A stretch of DNA of 64,000 nucleotides from Litoditis marina (Eukaryota; Nematoda; Chromadorea; Rhabditida; Rhabditidae): positions 1 to 64,000 of the forward strand of contig CAXIWQ010000467.1 of NCBI GenBank assembly GCA_964036275.1, given 5' to 3'. Positions within the stretch are counted from its first letter, which is position 1; the number at the start of each line of letters is the position of its first letter. This document shows positions 25,496-36,214 of this stretch, in pieces. Below the pieces are notes generated by a model, which ran no database searches, was not told where the DNA came from, and saw only the letters and a list, made by a program, of their open reading frames with translations. Made by a program: the position numbers and the translations under genes.

Positions 25496-27944
25496 CTGAA
25501 TCGGTCCATACAAAGGTCTTGTTTGTTTTCTGGAAATATTAGGGTGGAATAATGACGCATTCATCAGTTATTCCTATTTTGAATGATGTTGTCAACCGTG
25601 CTTCTCTTAAAACTAGTTTTTGCCGATCAAAGTGAACAGATGACTGGAGAGGTGTTTAGATGACCTATGAACCCAATGGAAACCTAAATCGGTCAATACG
25701 AAGGTCTTGTTTGTTTTCTGGAAACATTAGGGTGGAATAATGAAGCATTCATCAGTTATGCCTATTTTGAATGATGTTGTCAACCGTGCTTCTCTTAAAA
25801 CTAGTTTTTGCCGATCAAAGTGAACAGATGACTGGAGAGGTGTTTAGATGACCTATGAACCCAATGGAAACCTAAATCGGTCAATTCGAAGGTCTTGTTT
25901 GTTTTCTGAAAATATTAGGGTGGAATAATGAAGCATTTATCAGTTTTGCCTATTTTGAATGATGTTGTCAACCGTGCTTCTCTTAAAACTAATTTTCGCC
26001 GATTAAAGTGAAAAGATGGCTGGAGAGGTGTTCAGACGACCTATGAACCCACTGCAAAATCGGTCAATACGAAGGTCTTGTTTGTTTTCTGGAAATATTA
26101 GGGTGGAATAATGAAGCATTCATCAGTTATGCCTATTTTGAATGATGTTGTCAACCGTGCTTCTCTTAAAACTAATTTTCGCCGATCAAAGTGAAAAGAT
26201 GCTGGAGAAGTGTTCAGATGACCTATGAACCCAATACAAACCTAAATCGGTCAATACGGAGGTCTTGTTTGTTTTCTGGGAGTATTAGGGTGGAATAATG
26301 AAGGATTCATCAGTTATGCCTATTTTGAATGATGTTGTCAACCGTGCTTCTCTTAAAACTAGTTTTTGCCTATCAAAGTGAACAGATGACTGGAGAGGTG
26401 TTTAGATGACCTATGAACCCAATAGAAACCTAAATCGGTCAATACGAAGGTCTTGTTTGTTGTCTGGAAATATTAGGATGGAATAATGAAGTATCCATCA
26501 GTTATGCCTATTTTGAATGATGTTGTCAACCGTGCTTCTCTTAAAACTAATTTTCGCCGATCAAAGTGAAAAGATGCTGGATAAGTGTTCAGATGACCTA
26601 TGAACCCACTGAAAACCTAAATCGGTCAATACGAAGGTCTTTTTTGTTTTCTGGAAACATTAGGGTGGAATAATGAAGCATTCATCAGTTATGTCTATTT
26701 TGAATGATGTTGTCAACCGTGCTTCTCTTAAAACTAATTTTCGCCGAATAAAGTGAAAAGATGGCTGGAGAGGTGTTCAGATGACCTATGAACTCAATGG
26801 AAACCTGAATCGGTCAATACGGAGGTCTTGTTTGTTTTCTGGAAATATTAGGGTGGAATAATGAAGCATTCATCAGGTATGCCTATTTTGAATGATGTTG
26901 TCAACCGTGCTTCTCTTAAAACTAGTTTTCGCCGATCAACGTGGAAAGATGACTGGAGAGGTGTTTAGATGACCTATGAACCCAATGGAAACCTAAATCG
27001 GTCAATACAAAGGTCTTGTTTGTTTTCTGGAAATATTAGGGTGGAATAATGACGCATTCATCAGTTATTCCTATTTTGAATGATGTTGTCAACCGTGCTT
27101 CTCTTAAAACCATTTTCGCCGATCAAAGTGAAAAGATGGCTGGAGAGGTGTTTAGATGACCTATGAACCCAATGGAAACCTAAATCGGTCAATACAAAGG
27201 TCTTGTTTGTTTTCTGGAAATATTAGGGTGGAATAATGACGCATTCATCAGTTATTCCTATTTTGAATGATGTTGTCAACCGTGCTTCTCTTAAAACTAG
27301 TTTTTGCCGATCAAAGTGAACAGATGACTGGAGAGGTGTTAAGATGACCTATGAACCCAATGGAAACCTAAATCGGTCAATACGAAGGTCTTGTTTGTTT
27401 TCTGGAAACATTAGGGTGGAATAATGAAGCATCCATCAGTTATGCCTATTTTGAATGATGTTGTCAACCGTGCTTCTCTTAAAACTAGTTTTTGCCGATC
27501 AAAGTGAACAGATGGCTGGAGAGGTGTTTAGATGACCTATGAACCCAATGGAAACCTAAATCGGTCAATACGAAGGTCTTGTTTGTTTTCTGGAAATATT
27601 AGGGTGGAATAATGAAGCATTCATCAGTTATGCCTATTTTGAATGATGTTGTCAACCGTGCTTCTCTTAAAACTAATTTTCGCCGAATAAAGTGAAAAGA
27701 TGGCTGGAGAGGTGTTCAGATGACCTATGAACCCAATACAAACCTAAATCGGTCAATACGGAGGTCTTGTTTGTTTTCCGGGAATATTAGGGTGGAAAAA
27801 TGAAGGATTCATCAGTTATGCCTATTTTGAATGATGTTGTCAACCGTGCTTCTCTTAAAACTAGTTTTTGCCTATCAAAGTGAACAGATGACTGGAGAGG
27901 TGTTTAGATGACCTATGAACCCAATGGAAACCTAAATCGGTCAA

Positions 27945-30214
27945 TACAAAGGTCTTTTTTGTTTTCTGGAAACATTAGGGTGGAATAATGAAGCATTCAT
28001 CAGTTATGTCTATTTTGAATGATGTTGTCAACCGTGCTTCTCTTAAAACTAATTTTCGTCGAATAAAGTGAAAAGATGGCTGGAGAGGTGTTCAGATGAC
28101 CTATGAACTCAATGGAAACCTGAATCGGTCAATACGGAGGTCTTGTTTGTTTTCTGGAAATATTAGGGTGGAATAATGAAGCATTCATCAGGTATGCCTA
28201 TTTTGAATGATGTTGTCAACCGTGCTTCTCTTAAAACTAGTTTTCGCCGATCAACGTGGAAAGATGACTGGAGAGGTGTTTAGATGACCTATGAACCCAA
28301 TGGAAACCTAAATCGGTCAATACAAAGGTCTTGTTTGTTTTCTGGAAATATTAGGGTGGAATAATGACGCATTCATCAGTTATTCCTATTTTGAATGATG
28401 TTGTCAACCGTGCTTCTCTTAAAACTAATTTTCGCCGAATAAAGTGAAAAGATGGCTGGAGAGGTGTTCAGATGACCTATGAACCCAATACAAACCTAAA
28501 TCGGTCAATACGGAGGTCTTGTTGTTTTCCGGGAATATTAGGGTGGAAAAATGAAGGATTCATCAGTTATGCCTATTTTGAATGATGTTGTCAACCGTGC
28601 TTCTCTTAAAACTAGTTTTTGCCTATCAAAGTGAACAGATGACTGGAGAGGTGTTTAGATGACCTATGAACCCAATGGAAACCTAAATCGGTCAATACAA
28701 AGGTCTTTTTTGTTTTCTGGAAACATTAGGGTGAATAATGAAACATTCATCAGTTATGTCTATTTTGAATGATGTTGTCAACCGTGCTTCTCTTAAAACT
28801 AATTTTCGCCGAATAAAGTGAAAAGATGGCTGGAGAGGTGTTCAGATGACCTATGAACTCAATGGAAACCTGAATCGGTCAATACGGAGGTCTTGTTTGT
28901 TTTCTGGAAATATTAGGGTGGAATAATGAAGCATTCATCAGGTATGCCTATTTTGAATGATGTTGTCAACCGTGCTTCTCTTAAAACTAGTTTCGCCGAT
29001 CAACGTGGAAAGATGATTGGAGAGGTGTTTAGATGACCTATGAACCCAATGGAAACCTAAATCGGTCAATACAAAGGTCTTGTTTGTTTTCTGGAAATAT
29101 TAGGGTGGAATAATGACGCATTCATCAGTTATTCCTATTTTGAATGATGTTGTCAACCGTGCTTCTCTTAAAACTAATTTTCGCCGAATAAAGTGAAAAG
29201 ATGGCTGGAGAGGTGTTCAGATGACCTATGAACCCAATACAAACCTAAATCGGTCAATACGGAGGTCTTGTTTGTTTTCCGGGAATATTAGGGTGGAAAA
29301 ATGAAGGATTCATCAGTTATGCCTATTTTGAATGATGTTGTCAACCGTGCTTCTCTTAAAACTAGTTTTTGCCTATCAAAGTGAACAGATGACTGGAGAG
29401 GTGTTTAGATGACCTATGAACCCAATGGAAACCTAAATCGGTCAATACAAAGGTCTTTTTTGTTTTCTGGAAACATTAGGGTGGAATAATGAAACATTCA
29501 TCAGTTATGTCTATTTTGAATGATGTTGTCAACCGTGCTTCTCTTAAAACTAATTTTCGCCGAATAAAGTGAAAAGATGGCTGGAGAGGTGTTCAGATGA
29601 CCTATGAACTCAATGGAAACCTGAATCGGTCAATACGGAGGTCTTGTTTGTTTTCTGGAAATATTAGGGTGGAATAATGAAGCATTCATCAGGTATGCCT
29701 ATTTTGAATGATGTTGTCAACCGTGCTTCTCTTAAAACTAGTTTTCGCCGATCAACGTGGAAAGATGATTGGAGAGGTGTTTAGATGACCTATGAACCCA
29801 ATGGAAACCTAAATCGGTCAATACAAAGGTCTTGTTTGTTTTCTGGAAATATTAGGGTGGAATAATGACGCATTCATCAGTTATTCCTATTTTGAATGAT
29901 GTTGTCAACCGTGCTTCTCTTAAAACCATTTTCGCCGATCAAAGTGAAAAGATGGCTGGAGAGGTGTTTAGATGACCTATGAACCCAATGGAAACCTAAA
30001 TCGGTCAATACAAAGGTCTTGTTTGTTTTCTGGAAATATTAGGTGGAATAATGACGCATTCATCAGTTATTCCTATTTTGAATGATGTTGTCAACCGTGC
30101 TTCTCTTAAAACTAGTTTTTGCCGATCAAAGTGAACAGATGACTGGAGAGGTGTTAAGATGACCTATGAACCCAATGGAAACCTAAATCGGTCAATACGA
30201 AGGTCTTGTTTGTT
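27945..30214 (+). repeat. Higher-order repeat: 752-bp four-mers repeated about three times
   Basis: The monomer with CAAAGGTCTTTTTTG recurs at about 27945, 28697 and 29449, a constant 752 bp. The following GATCAACGTGGAAAG monomer keeps the same spacing (28252, about 29004, 29754). On both sides the same flanking seven-mer order recurs (about 26870-28185 and 29690-31005, 1315 bp apart), so the four-mer expansion is nested inside a longer duplication. Confidence 0.75.
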
Positions 30215-31098
30215 TTCTGGAAACATTAGGGTGGAATAATGAAGCATCCATCAGTTATGCCTATTTTGAATGATGTTGTCAACCGTGCTTCTCTTAAAAC
30301 TAGTTTTTGCCGATCAAAGTGAACAGATGGCTGGAGAGGTGTTTAGATGACCTATGAACCCAATGGAAACCTAAATCGGTCAATACGAAGGTCTTGTTTG
30401 TTTTCTGGAAATATTAGGGTGGAATAATGAAGCATTCATCAGTTATGCCTATTTTGAATGATGTTGTCAACCGTGCTTCTCTTAAAACTAATTTTCGCCG
30501 AATAAAGTGAAAAGATGGCTGGAGAGGTGTTCAGATGACCTATGAACCCAATACAAACCTAAATCGGTCAATACGGAGGTCTTGTTTGTTTTCCGGGAAT
30601 ATTAGGGTGGAAAAATGAAGGATTCATCAGTTATGCCTATTTTGAATGATGTTGTCAACCGTGCTTCTCTTAAAACTAGTTTTTGCCTATCAAAGTGAAC
30701 AGATGACTGGAGAGGTGTTTAGATGACCTATGAACCCAATGGAAACCTAAATCGGTCAATACAAAGGTCTTTTTTGTTTTCTGGAAACATTAGGGTGGAA
30801 TAATGAAGCATTCATCAGTTATGTCTATTTTGAATGATGTTGTCAACCGTGCTTCTCTTAAAACTAATTTTCGCCGAATAAAGTGAAAAGATGGCTGGAG
30901 AGGTGTTCAGATGACCTATGAACTCAATGGAAACCTGAATCGGTCAATACGGAGGTCTTGTTTGTTTTCTGGAAATATTAGGGTGGAATAATGAAGCATT
31001 CATCAGGTATGCCTATTTTGAATGATGTTGTCAACCGTGCTTCTCTTAAAACTAGTTTTCGCCGATCAACGTGGAAAGATGACTGGAGAGGTGTTTAG

Positions 31099-31572
31099 AT
31101 GACCTATGAACCCAATGGAAACCTAAATCGGTCAATACAAAGGTCTGCGCAGTTTTGCAAGATTGTAACTCAGTTAGTCACGTACTCAATTAACTTTTTT
31201 GGTGCAAGGTTTGAGTCTCACTCCGAAATTCAAGAAACAGTCACTTTCGAACAATGCAAACTCATGGCAAAACATCAAAAATCCCAGTATGGCGACATGA
31301 GCAAAGTTGGAGACGTTTGGAAAACGTCTAACCTGTTGAGAATAGTGTGGCCGAGTGCTCCGTTCGGATGTTGTTCCGAGAAAACTATTCGAGTCACTAA
31401 TTGTATAAGATTCCAGGCTACAGTATTTGCTAGGCACGGAGACGAATTCCCGAACTCGGTCGCTGGAAACCTACGAGACTGCAAGTACTCCGAGGGACAG
31501 TGCAGCATGGGCGATGGGACCGCAGTAATCTGGCAGGCGGAAAAGGAGGAAAACTGCAGTCTTTGTTTCTAA
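31099..31572 (+). pseudogene. Envelope-like glycoprotein, N-terminal piece fused to satellite
   Basis: The open frame begins in a satellite monomer (MTYEPNGNLNRS) and at about codon 17 crosses into non-satellite sequence. From there it is cysteine-rich (about eight cysteines) and contains DGTAVIWQAEKEENC just before a TAA at 31570. The downstream frame at 31574 continues in a similar style, so I read the two as one ectodomain split by a frameshift near 31560. The true start and signal peptide are missing, replaced by satellite. This is a truncated fossil, not an expressed fusion. Its class (retroviral, chuvirus-like or other captured glycoprotein) cannot be assigned by eye. Confidence 0.55.
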
Positions 31573-31573
31573 G

Positions 31574-32788
31574 ATGAAAGGCCACAAAATGGGCTCGGTT
31601 TGGCTAAGTGATTCTAAAGAATTTGCTTTATCGTGGGGTCCTCACAGTATTACAACCATTGATTGTGATCATAGTTTGTTGATAACAGATCAAGGCTATG
31701 CTATTTCCTACTCTCGTCGTGTTTCTAGAGATGTAGGTTCACCTACATCGAATCAACTCGCCTCTCAGTTGTTAGCAGTTGAAGACTCTGTGCGTTCTGC
31801 GATTTCCTCTCTTTTTGTGCACGCTGTACATTCTCTATGTGATAGGATTAATTCATTTGCTATATCCATCAATGTTGCTCTTAGTTCCAACCCCACTCTT
31901 GTACTTAGAAAATTGTTGAATAGAAACGATGTGATCGGAAGCTACGTAGGAGAAGGTGTTGTGAAAGTTACCAGGTGTGCCACTATTCCTTCGAAGTTTG
32001 TAAAACTACTCCCTTTCAATGGTACGTGTTTTTCCGAACCCCTAGTTAAACTGTTGCTTCCTAACGGTGTAGAAAAATTCTCATTTATTGATCCGGTTAC
32101 AGGAGTCATATCGGGTAGTTCTCAAAGTGTAAACTGTTCACAGAAGCCTGTTTACTTGGTGAACAATAACTCATTAGTTGAATTCAACTCAATGACAGGT
32201 GAAATCACCAAAGTGTCCGATACGCTTATCAAAAATTACACGGCCTCACCGGTGCACGAGTCTCAACTCTCTGAGATGCCACTCACCATATTCCACAACT
32301 TAGTAATTACTAACTTCACGGAATTCGATAACATGCCTAATTTCCAGGAACTTTGGACGTCGCTGAACAACCGACTAACATCTGATGGACATTTCGCGAC
32401 GGACTGCACCATCGGGAACAGTGCGGAGAACCAGGACACCAGAAGCTGGAGAGGACAGTTCTGGACGTGGATCACAGGTAAGTGGACCGCGTTTGACATT
32501 TGGGTATTGTTCTGTTGCTTGTACATATCCCTCACCATCCTAAAATCAATGGTGGTACTGTACTGCAACATTCAATACCCCGGGCTGTTGCCCAGAGATC
32601 TAGATGACTTTTTCAGAGACATAAAATATGACAATAGACGTGAGCCCAAATGGACTAGACGTGAAAGACCTCGTCCTAACTTTAGACCACCAAGTCCATC
32701 CGAAAGTGAGATTGACTACATGCGGGAAGTTATGTACCCCAGTTGGGTACCCCCAGTGATTACACACCCGAAACTGAGATTGAGTTGA
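31574..32788 (+). pseudogene. Envelope-like membrane glycoprotein, main part
   Basis: A 404-codon open frame. The first ~290 residues look extracellular, with scattered cysteines and several N-glycosylation sequons (NGT, NCS, NYT, NFT). A hydrophobic segment (DIWVLFCCLYISLTIL, about residues 308-331) follows, then a basic proline-rich tail with a PSPSESE stretch. This is the layout of a type I viral surface protein, so I call it envelope-like. The upstream piece at 31099-31572 carries the beginning in another frame. Unusually, it lies 5' of the protease/RT frame and overlaps it. A non-envelope membrane protein captured by the element is the alternative. The break leaves it probably non-functional. 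Confidence 0.55.
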
Positions 32789-33616
32789 ACGAACGGCACA
32801 CAATAGAGAATGATTGTAACCAAATAGAAGGAAATGAGTCCACCCATGAGTGGCCTCCTAGGGTCAAAATTCCTAAGGTTAACGTACTTTCCCTTTCGTC
32901 TAACCATGAGTTCACTATAACTCAAATTCCAATCACCGCAAATGGCGTTCGCATTTTGGCTCTCGTAGATACCGGGGCAGGTATAACTGTAGCTAGCAAA
33001 ATTGAGTGCCCTCTGTTAGGAATATTCAAGTTGAACGCTAGTTTGATTCCTGCCGCGATTGGAATGGCTGAACTTCCTGTAAAGATGGCCGGTTCGAGTC
33101 AGGTTACCTTAGACATAGCAGGGTACAAACTCACAAAAACTATTCATTTCACAGATGGGCAATGTGCGCCTCGATCATCTGACACATTTGACGTCATACG
33201 TATACCAAGATGGTCCATTGAGTACGAAAACTCGTCATTTATCGTGGGAAACAAGGTTTTTCCCATGGGAACGTGTCCAAAAGTAGCCGTAGCCTCACCA
33301 GAACTGCAAGACGTAATTAATATCACCGTTTCAGAGACTACAGTACTGAAGCGGTCATCGGAGTCAAGAGTCATTCGTCCAGTGCGCGGCGAACTGCAAA
33401 GAAAACGTTCCAGTGGACTAGAGTTAGATGATCACATAAATAAACTTTTGCAGGCTGGCCGTATCAGAGAAAGTGATACTCCGTGGGTACACAACACTGT
33501 ACTAGTGAAGAAAAAGGATCGATCACTGAGAGTGTGTCTCGATTTTCGCCCACTGAATACGGTGACCATCCTGACCACTACCCACTTCCACGAATTGAGG
33601 ACATTTTGGCTAAAGT
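32716..33616 (+). pseudogene. pol: Retroelement aspartic protease and RT N-terminus
   Basis: The frame is open from 32716, in the -1 frame relative to the envelope-like gene, and has no early ATG; the overlap contains a C5 run at 32750-32754. It encodes a retropepsin-like protease with the active-site motif LVDTGAG (about 32966), followed by a linker. It then carries the start of a Ty3/gypsy-type reverse transcriptase: LLQAGRIRESDTPW, LVKKKDRSLRVCLDFRPLN. Just after RPLN, at about 33565-33573, the expected reading moves to another frame, consistent with a one-base deletion. The 10-bp repeat TGGCTAAAGT marks where a small insertion separates this part from the catalytic core. There is no gag upstream. 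Confidence 0.85.
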
Positions 33617-33782
33617 CATTTACCAGTAAGGTCTAACTAAGCAACAAAAAGTAAGCCGTTTTCAGTTGTGAACACGTAAAAATTTCGAATTTTTCGTCAA
33701 AGGTAGACCGATTTTGAGTTTTCGGCTGAAAAGTGGTCGTTTTTCGAATTTTTCTGACTATTCGGACAACTTTGCTGGTGTA
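33617..33782. mobile_element. 166-bp insertion with 10-bp direct repeats in RT
   Basis: TGGCTAAAGT occurs at 33607-33616 and again at 33783-33792 and flanks 166 bp of non-coding, AT-rich DNA. The ends carry short imperfect inverted repeats (ACCAGTAAGGT against ACTTTGCTGGT), and the inside repeats TTTCGAATTTTTC. RT codons before and after the insert are those expected next to each other in the protein. The 10-bp duplication suggests a Mutator-like MITE. Confidence 0.75.
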
Positions 33783-34015
33783 TGGCTAAAGTATCAGGTA
33801 AGTCATTCTACACTAGTTTAGATTTGGCTTCAGGTTATATGCAACTCCTTTTGAGCCAAAAAGTCAAGAAAAATGCATCAATTCGTTTATTTGCCATTTG
33901 GATGAAAAATGCTGGCGCATACTTTTCCAGAGCAATGTCACGTATTCTGAGCGGACTAGAAGATAACTGTTTAGCTTATCTAGACGATATAATTGTGTTC
34001 GATAATGACTTCGAC
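33783..34015 (+). pseudogene. pol: Reverse transcriptase catalytic core, truncated
   Basis: This continues the reverse transcriptase with SFYTSLDLASGYMQL, the first catalytic aspartate region, and the diagnostic YLDD box in CLAYLDDIIVF at about 33976. After DNDFDT the sequence switches to the duplicated block that begins ACCAGATTTCGATCC, which is also present at 43124. The thumb, RNase H and integrase are therefore missing. No LTR is recognised on either side. Confidence 0.85.
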
Positions 34016-34129
34016 ACCAGATTTCGATCCCCACTACAGATGGTAACAAAGCTCCCACTTTCACTTATTATTAGTATCATTATAGTTATTCGTATTGCAC
34101 TTCACGAAATAATGTTCAACTGTACCCAC

Positions 34130-35112
34130 CAAGTTCTTGGCGTCGGCCGCCTGACTGCCACCGGCCGGATAGCGGGCACTTGACGGACAGGCGGCTCCGA
34201 TCACATTACCATTTGTCTCCATCGACTGCGAAGAGAGCGAAGATGTTTGAGCCTGTAATCACAGAAATAATCTACCGGAACACCACACTCGATTCTTCAC
34301 ACGGAATGCCACGCATAACGGCTATCAACACAAGTAACTGGTAAATAACGTGAAACCCTTCAGCATTAAGTTGACAATCGTTAAATTTAACGAGAATGGT
34401 TGGCAGGTCTCATAATTACGTGAAACTTGTTGACAGTACAATAGCACGTTGCACGTGCCTGTAAAACAAAATACAGGCCATGAAATTATGTAAAAGTCTT
34501 CAGGAGTACGTTGGCACACGTTAAAACCAACGAAAACCTCTGGCAGCCCTTACAACTACGTGAAACTAGGCCTTATTAAGTGTAATGTTTTGACAAACAG
34601 CTGGGTCACATAAAATTTACCATAGTGAACACATGTAAACACATAATAGGCGTACTTAATATCATTTTTAATGAAAGTTCTAAAAGATTTCTACAATCTA
34701 ATCTACAAGATTTACAACTGCCAGGTGCCGCAGGCGTCTAGTCACTCTACATATATACTTTATTGTGCTGAGCTCACGCTTCTTGTTCCCACGTTCGAAA
34801 AGGAACGTTAGATCGTGCAAACAAGGCATACTGGCAGTCTTACAATTTAGACTTGATAAACTCAGTTGGAGAAGTATAGAGTTAATCCTAACTAGATTCG
34901 ATAGCTGTATGAAAGAATCAATACAATCGTTAATTGATACAACTACCTCCGGAGGTGGTGGTCGCCGCAGAGGGTACATTCCGAGAGTAGGTTGCTGCTG
35001 AACCTGAGAATGTCGCTGCTGTTGGAGACTAGCTTGTTGTTGTTGTTGCTGTGCCTGATGTAGATGCATCTGCTGAAGCGAACATCGTGCAGAGAGGCTG
35101 CCGTCTTTGTAG
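34130..35112 (-). pseudogene. Duplicated exons of the glutamine-rich gene, frame-damaged
   Basis: Two exons match exons of the minus-strand gene at 41089-44223. The downstream exon, 34130-34252 (123 nt), keeps its frame and both splice signals and reads AQTSSLSSQSMETNG with small changes. The upstream exon, 34947-35112, is 166 nt against 182 nt in the other copy. It has lost part of the glutamine tract region and has a one-base difference (GCGAACATCG against GCCCAACATCG), so its reading frame no longer joins correctly. I call it a partial, decayed gene duplicate. Confidence 0.6.
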
Positions 35113-35517
35113 CTGAAAATACATACTTGAACAGCCTCCGAAAGTCAAATTGGAAAGGTTTTTTTATGTTAGATTGTAGGTCTACCCGGAAATAGCGTAT
35201 AAAGCACAACAAAAGTACTCCCATAATTATTTTCTGTTTTACAGTCCCAACTTGATTCTGATGTATTTTGTTAGTGAGGTGTAAATGGAGAAACTCGAAA
35301 TTAGAAACCTCCATGCTATAGAATAAATCCAGCGATCCAACTTCAGATAAATATGTATGAGGGACCGAATGAGCTTATAATGCTTGCTCATTCCTATCTA
35401 CACTCACGAAAGAGGAATCGTCTAGGATCGATATTCATACTGAATAATATCTTTGACTGTGAAGCATGAGTCTAGTTCTAGTAACGAAGCCCCCGCTACA
35501 AAGATCTGTGATATGTA

Positions 35518-35748
35518 GGCAAATTCCACAAGGAACCGCGAATTTCGTTACCCTGACAGTTAACCGTTAACCATTTAACCAAGTTTCACAGTTAACCATT
35601 TTTCTATTAACCCTTTGGTAACCCTTTTTTCTAAAATCTTTTGGGCGGAATTCGCGGTTACCAAGTGGTTAACAAAAGTGTTGACCATTTTTTGGTTAAC
35701 GGTTAACTGGCGCGGTTAACAAAAAACGCGGTTAATGAAGAATTCGCC
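35518..35748. mobile_element. GGTTAAC-rich MITE, copy in duplication 1
   Basis: A hairpin element packed with GTTAACC and GGTTAAC. Its ends are GGCAAATTCC and GAATTCGCC, and ATATGTA is repeated directly on both sides (35511-35517 and 35749-35755). The same element with the same flanks sits in the second duplication copy at 44630-44862, so it was inserted before the duplication. Confidence 0.8.
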
Positions 35749-35873
35749 ATATGTATGATGATCACCGCCTCGTAACGGAGCGAAGGGAATGAACAACTTT
35801 CTGAATAGCCCTCATGTGATACGCGAACCGGGCCCAAAAGTATGGAATGCGCGGACGCTAAAGCTAAACACTA

Positions 35874-36214
35874 TTCGTAAAAAGTGGGGGACCAGGAAAT
35901 GTGTGAGTTCTGTTCGGTTTAACCGTTTTCAGCAAAAAGTGAACAATACTATGTTGTGAATGAGTGTGCAACAAAAATAGAACAATACATTTGTTTGCAC
36001 AACGGTTCACAGCGTACTTACGTAAATCCACTATGCACTTTCACACTAAAATTACATTTTTCTAATTGTTTTTTTTTGTCAAACCGTTGTGCAAACAAAT
36101 GTATTGTTCTATTTTTGTTGCACACTCATTCACAACATCGTATTGTTCACTTTTTGTTGAAAACGGTTAAACCGAACAGAACTCACACTTTCCTGGTCCC
36201 CCACTTTTTACGAA
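35874..36214. mobile_element. 341-bp hairpin MITE (TTCGTAAAAAGTGGGGG ends)
   Basis: The perfect terminal inverted repeat TTCGTAAAAAGTGGGGG opens and closes the element. The arms remain complementary for about 140 bp around a short centre (GGTTCACAGCGTAC and so on). Copies of one or both arms occur at 41885-42117 and 58868-59012. It marks the left edge of the transposon nest that interrupts duplication copy 1. No protein is encoded. Confidence 0.8.

Larger units (their letters stand above)
5402..31146 (+). repeat. Satellite array, ~188-bp monomers, main part
   Basis: Continuation of the same head-to-tail array for 25.7 kb, all in the same orientation. The first monomer resumes exactly at the TA where the left part stopped. 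The array ends inside a monomer at CAATACAAAGGTCT, immediately followed by retroelement sequence (GCGCAGTTTTGC). Monomers fall into subtypes recurring in fixed orders: CATCCATCAG with GATTTTGTC; AAGGATTCATC with TTTTTGCCTATC; GACGCATTCATC with TTATTCC; and a short TTTTTTCTGG form. The fixed orders define higher-order units. Nothing else is inserted. Confidence 0.98.
34016..35870. repeat. 1.9-kb direct duplication, copy 1
   Basis: From ACCAGATTTCGATCC to GCGCGGACGCTAA this block matches 43122-44980 almost base for base, including a shared MITE at 35518-35748. Copy 1 breaks into the retroelement RT on its left. On its right it is cut by a hairpin transposon. Its missing continuation (ACCATCTGCGCTCATAC) is found beyond the transposon nest at 41078. 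Confidence 0.95.

Noticed and set aside
1..31146. CRISPR-like array
   Set aside because: Repeats are whole ~188-bp monomers without unique spacers, and the context is eukaryotic.
33617..33782. Interpretation as an ordinary intron in RT
   Set aside because: The 10-bp direct repeat and inverted ends explain it better, and the surrounding gene is already frameshifted.
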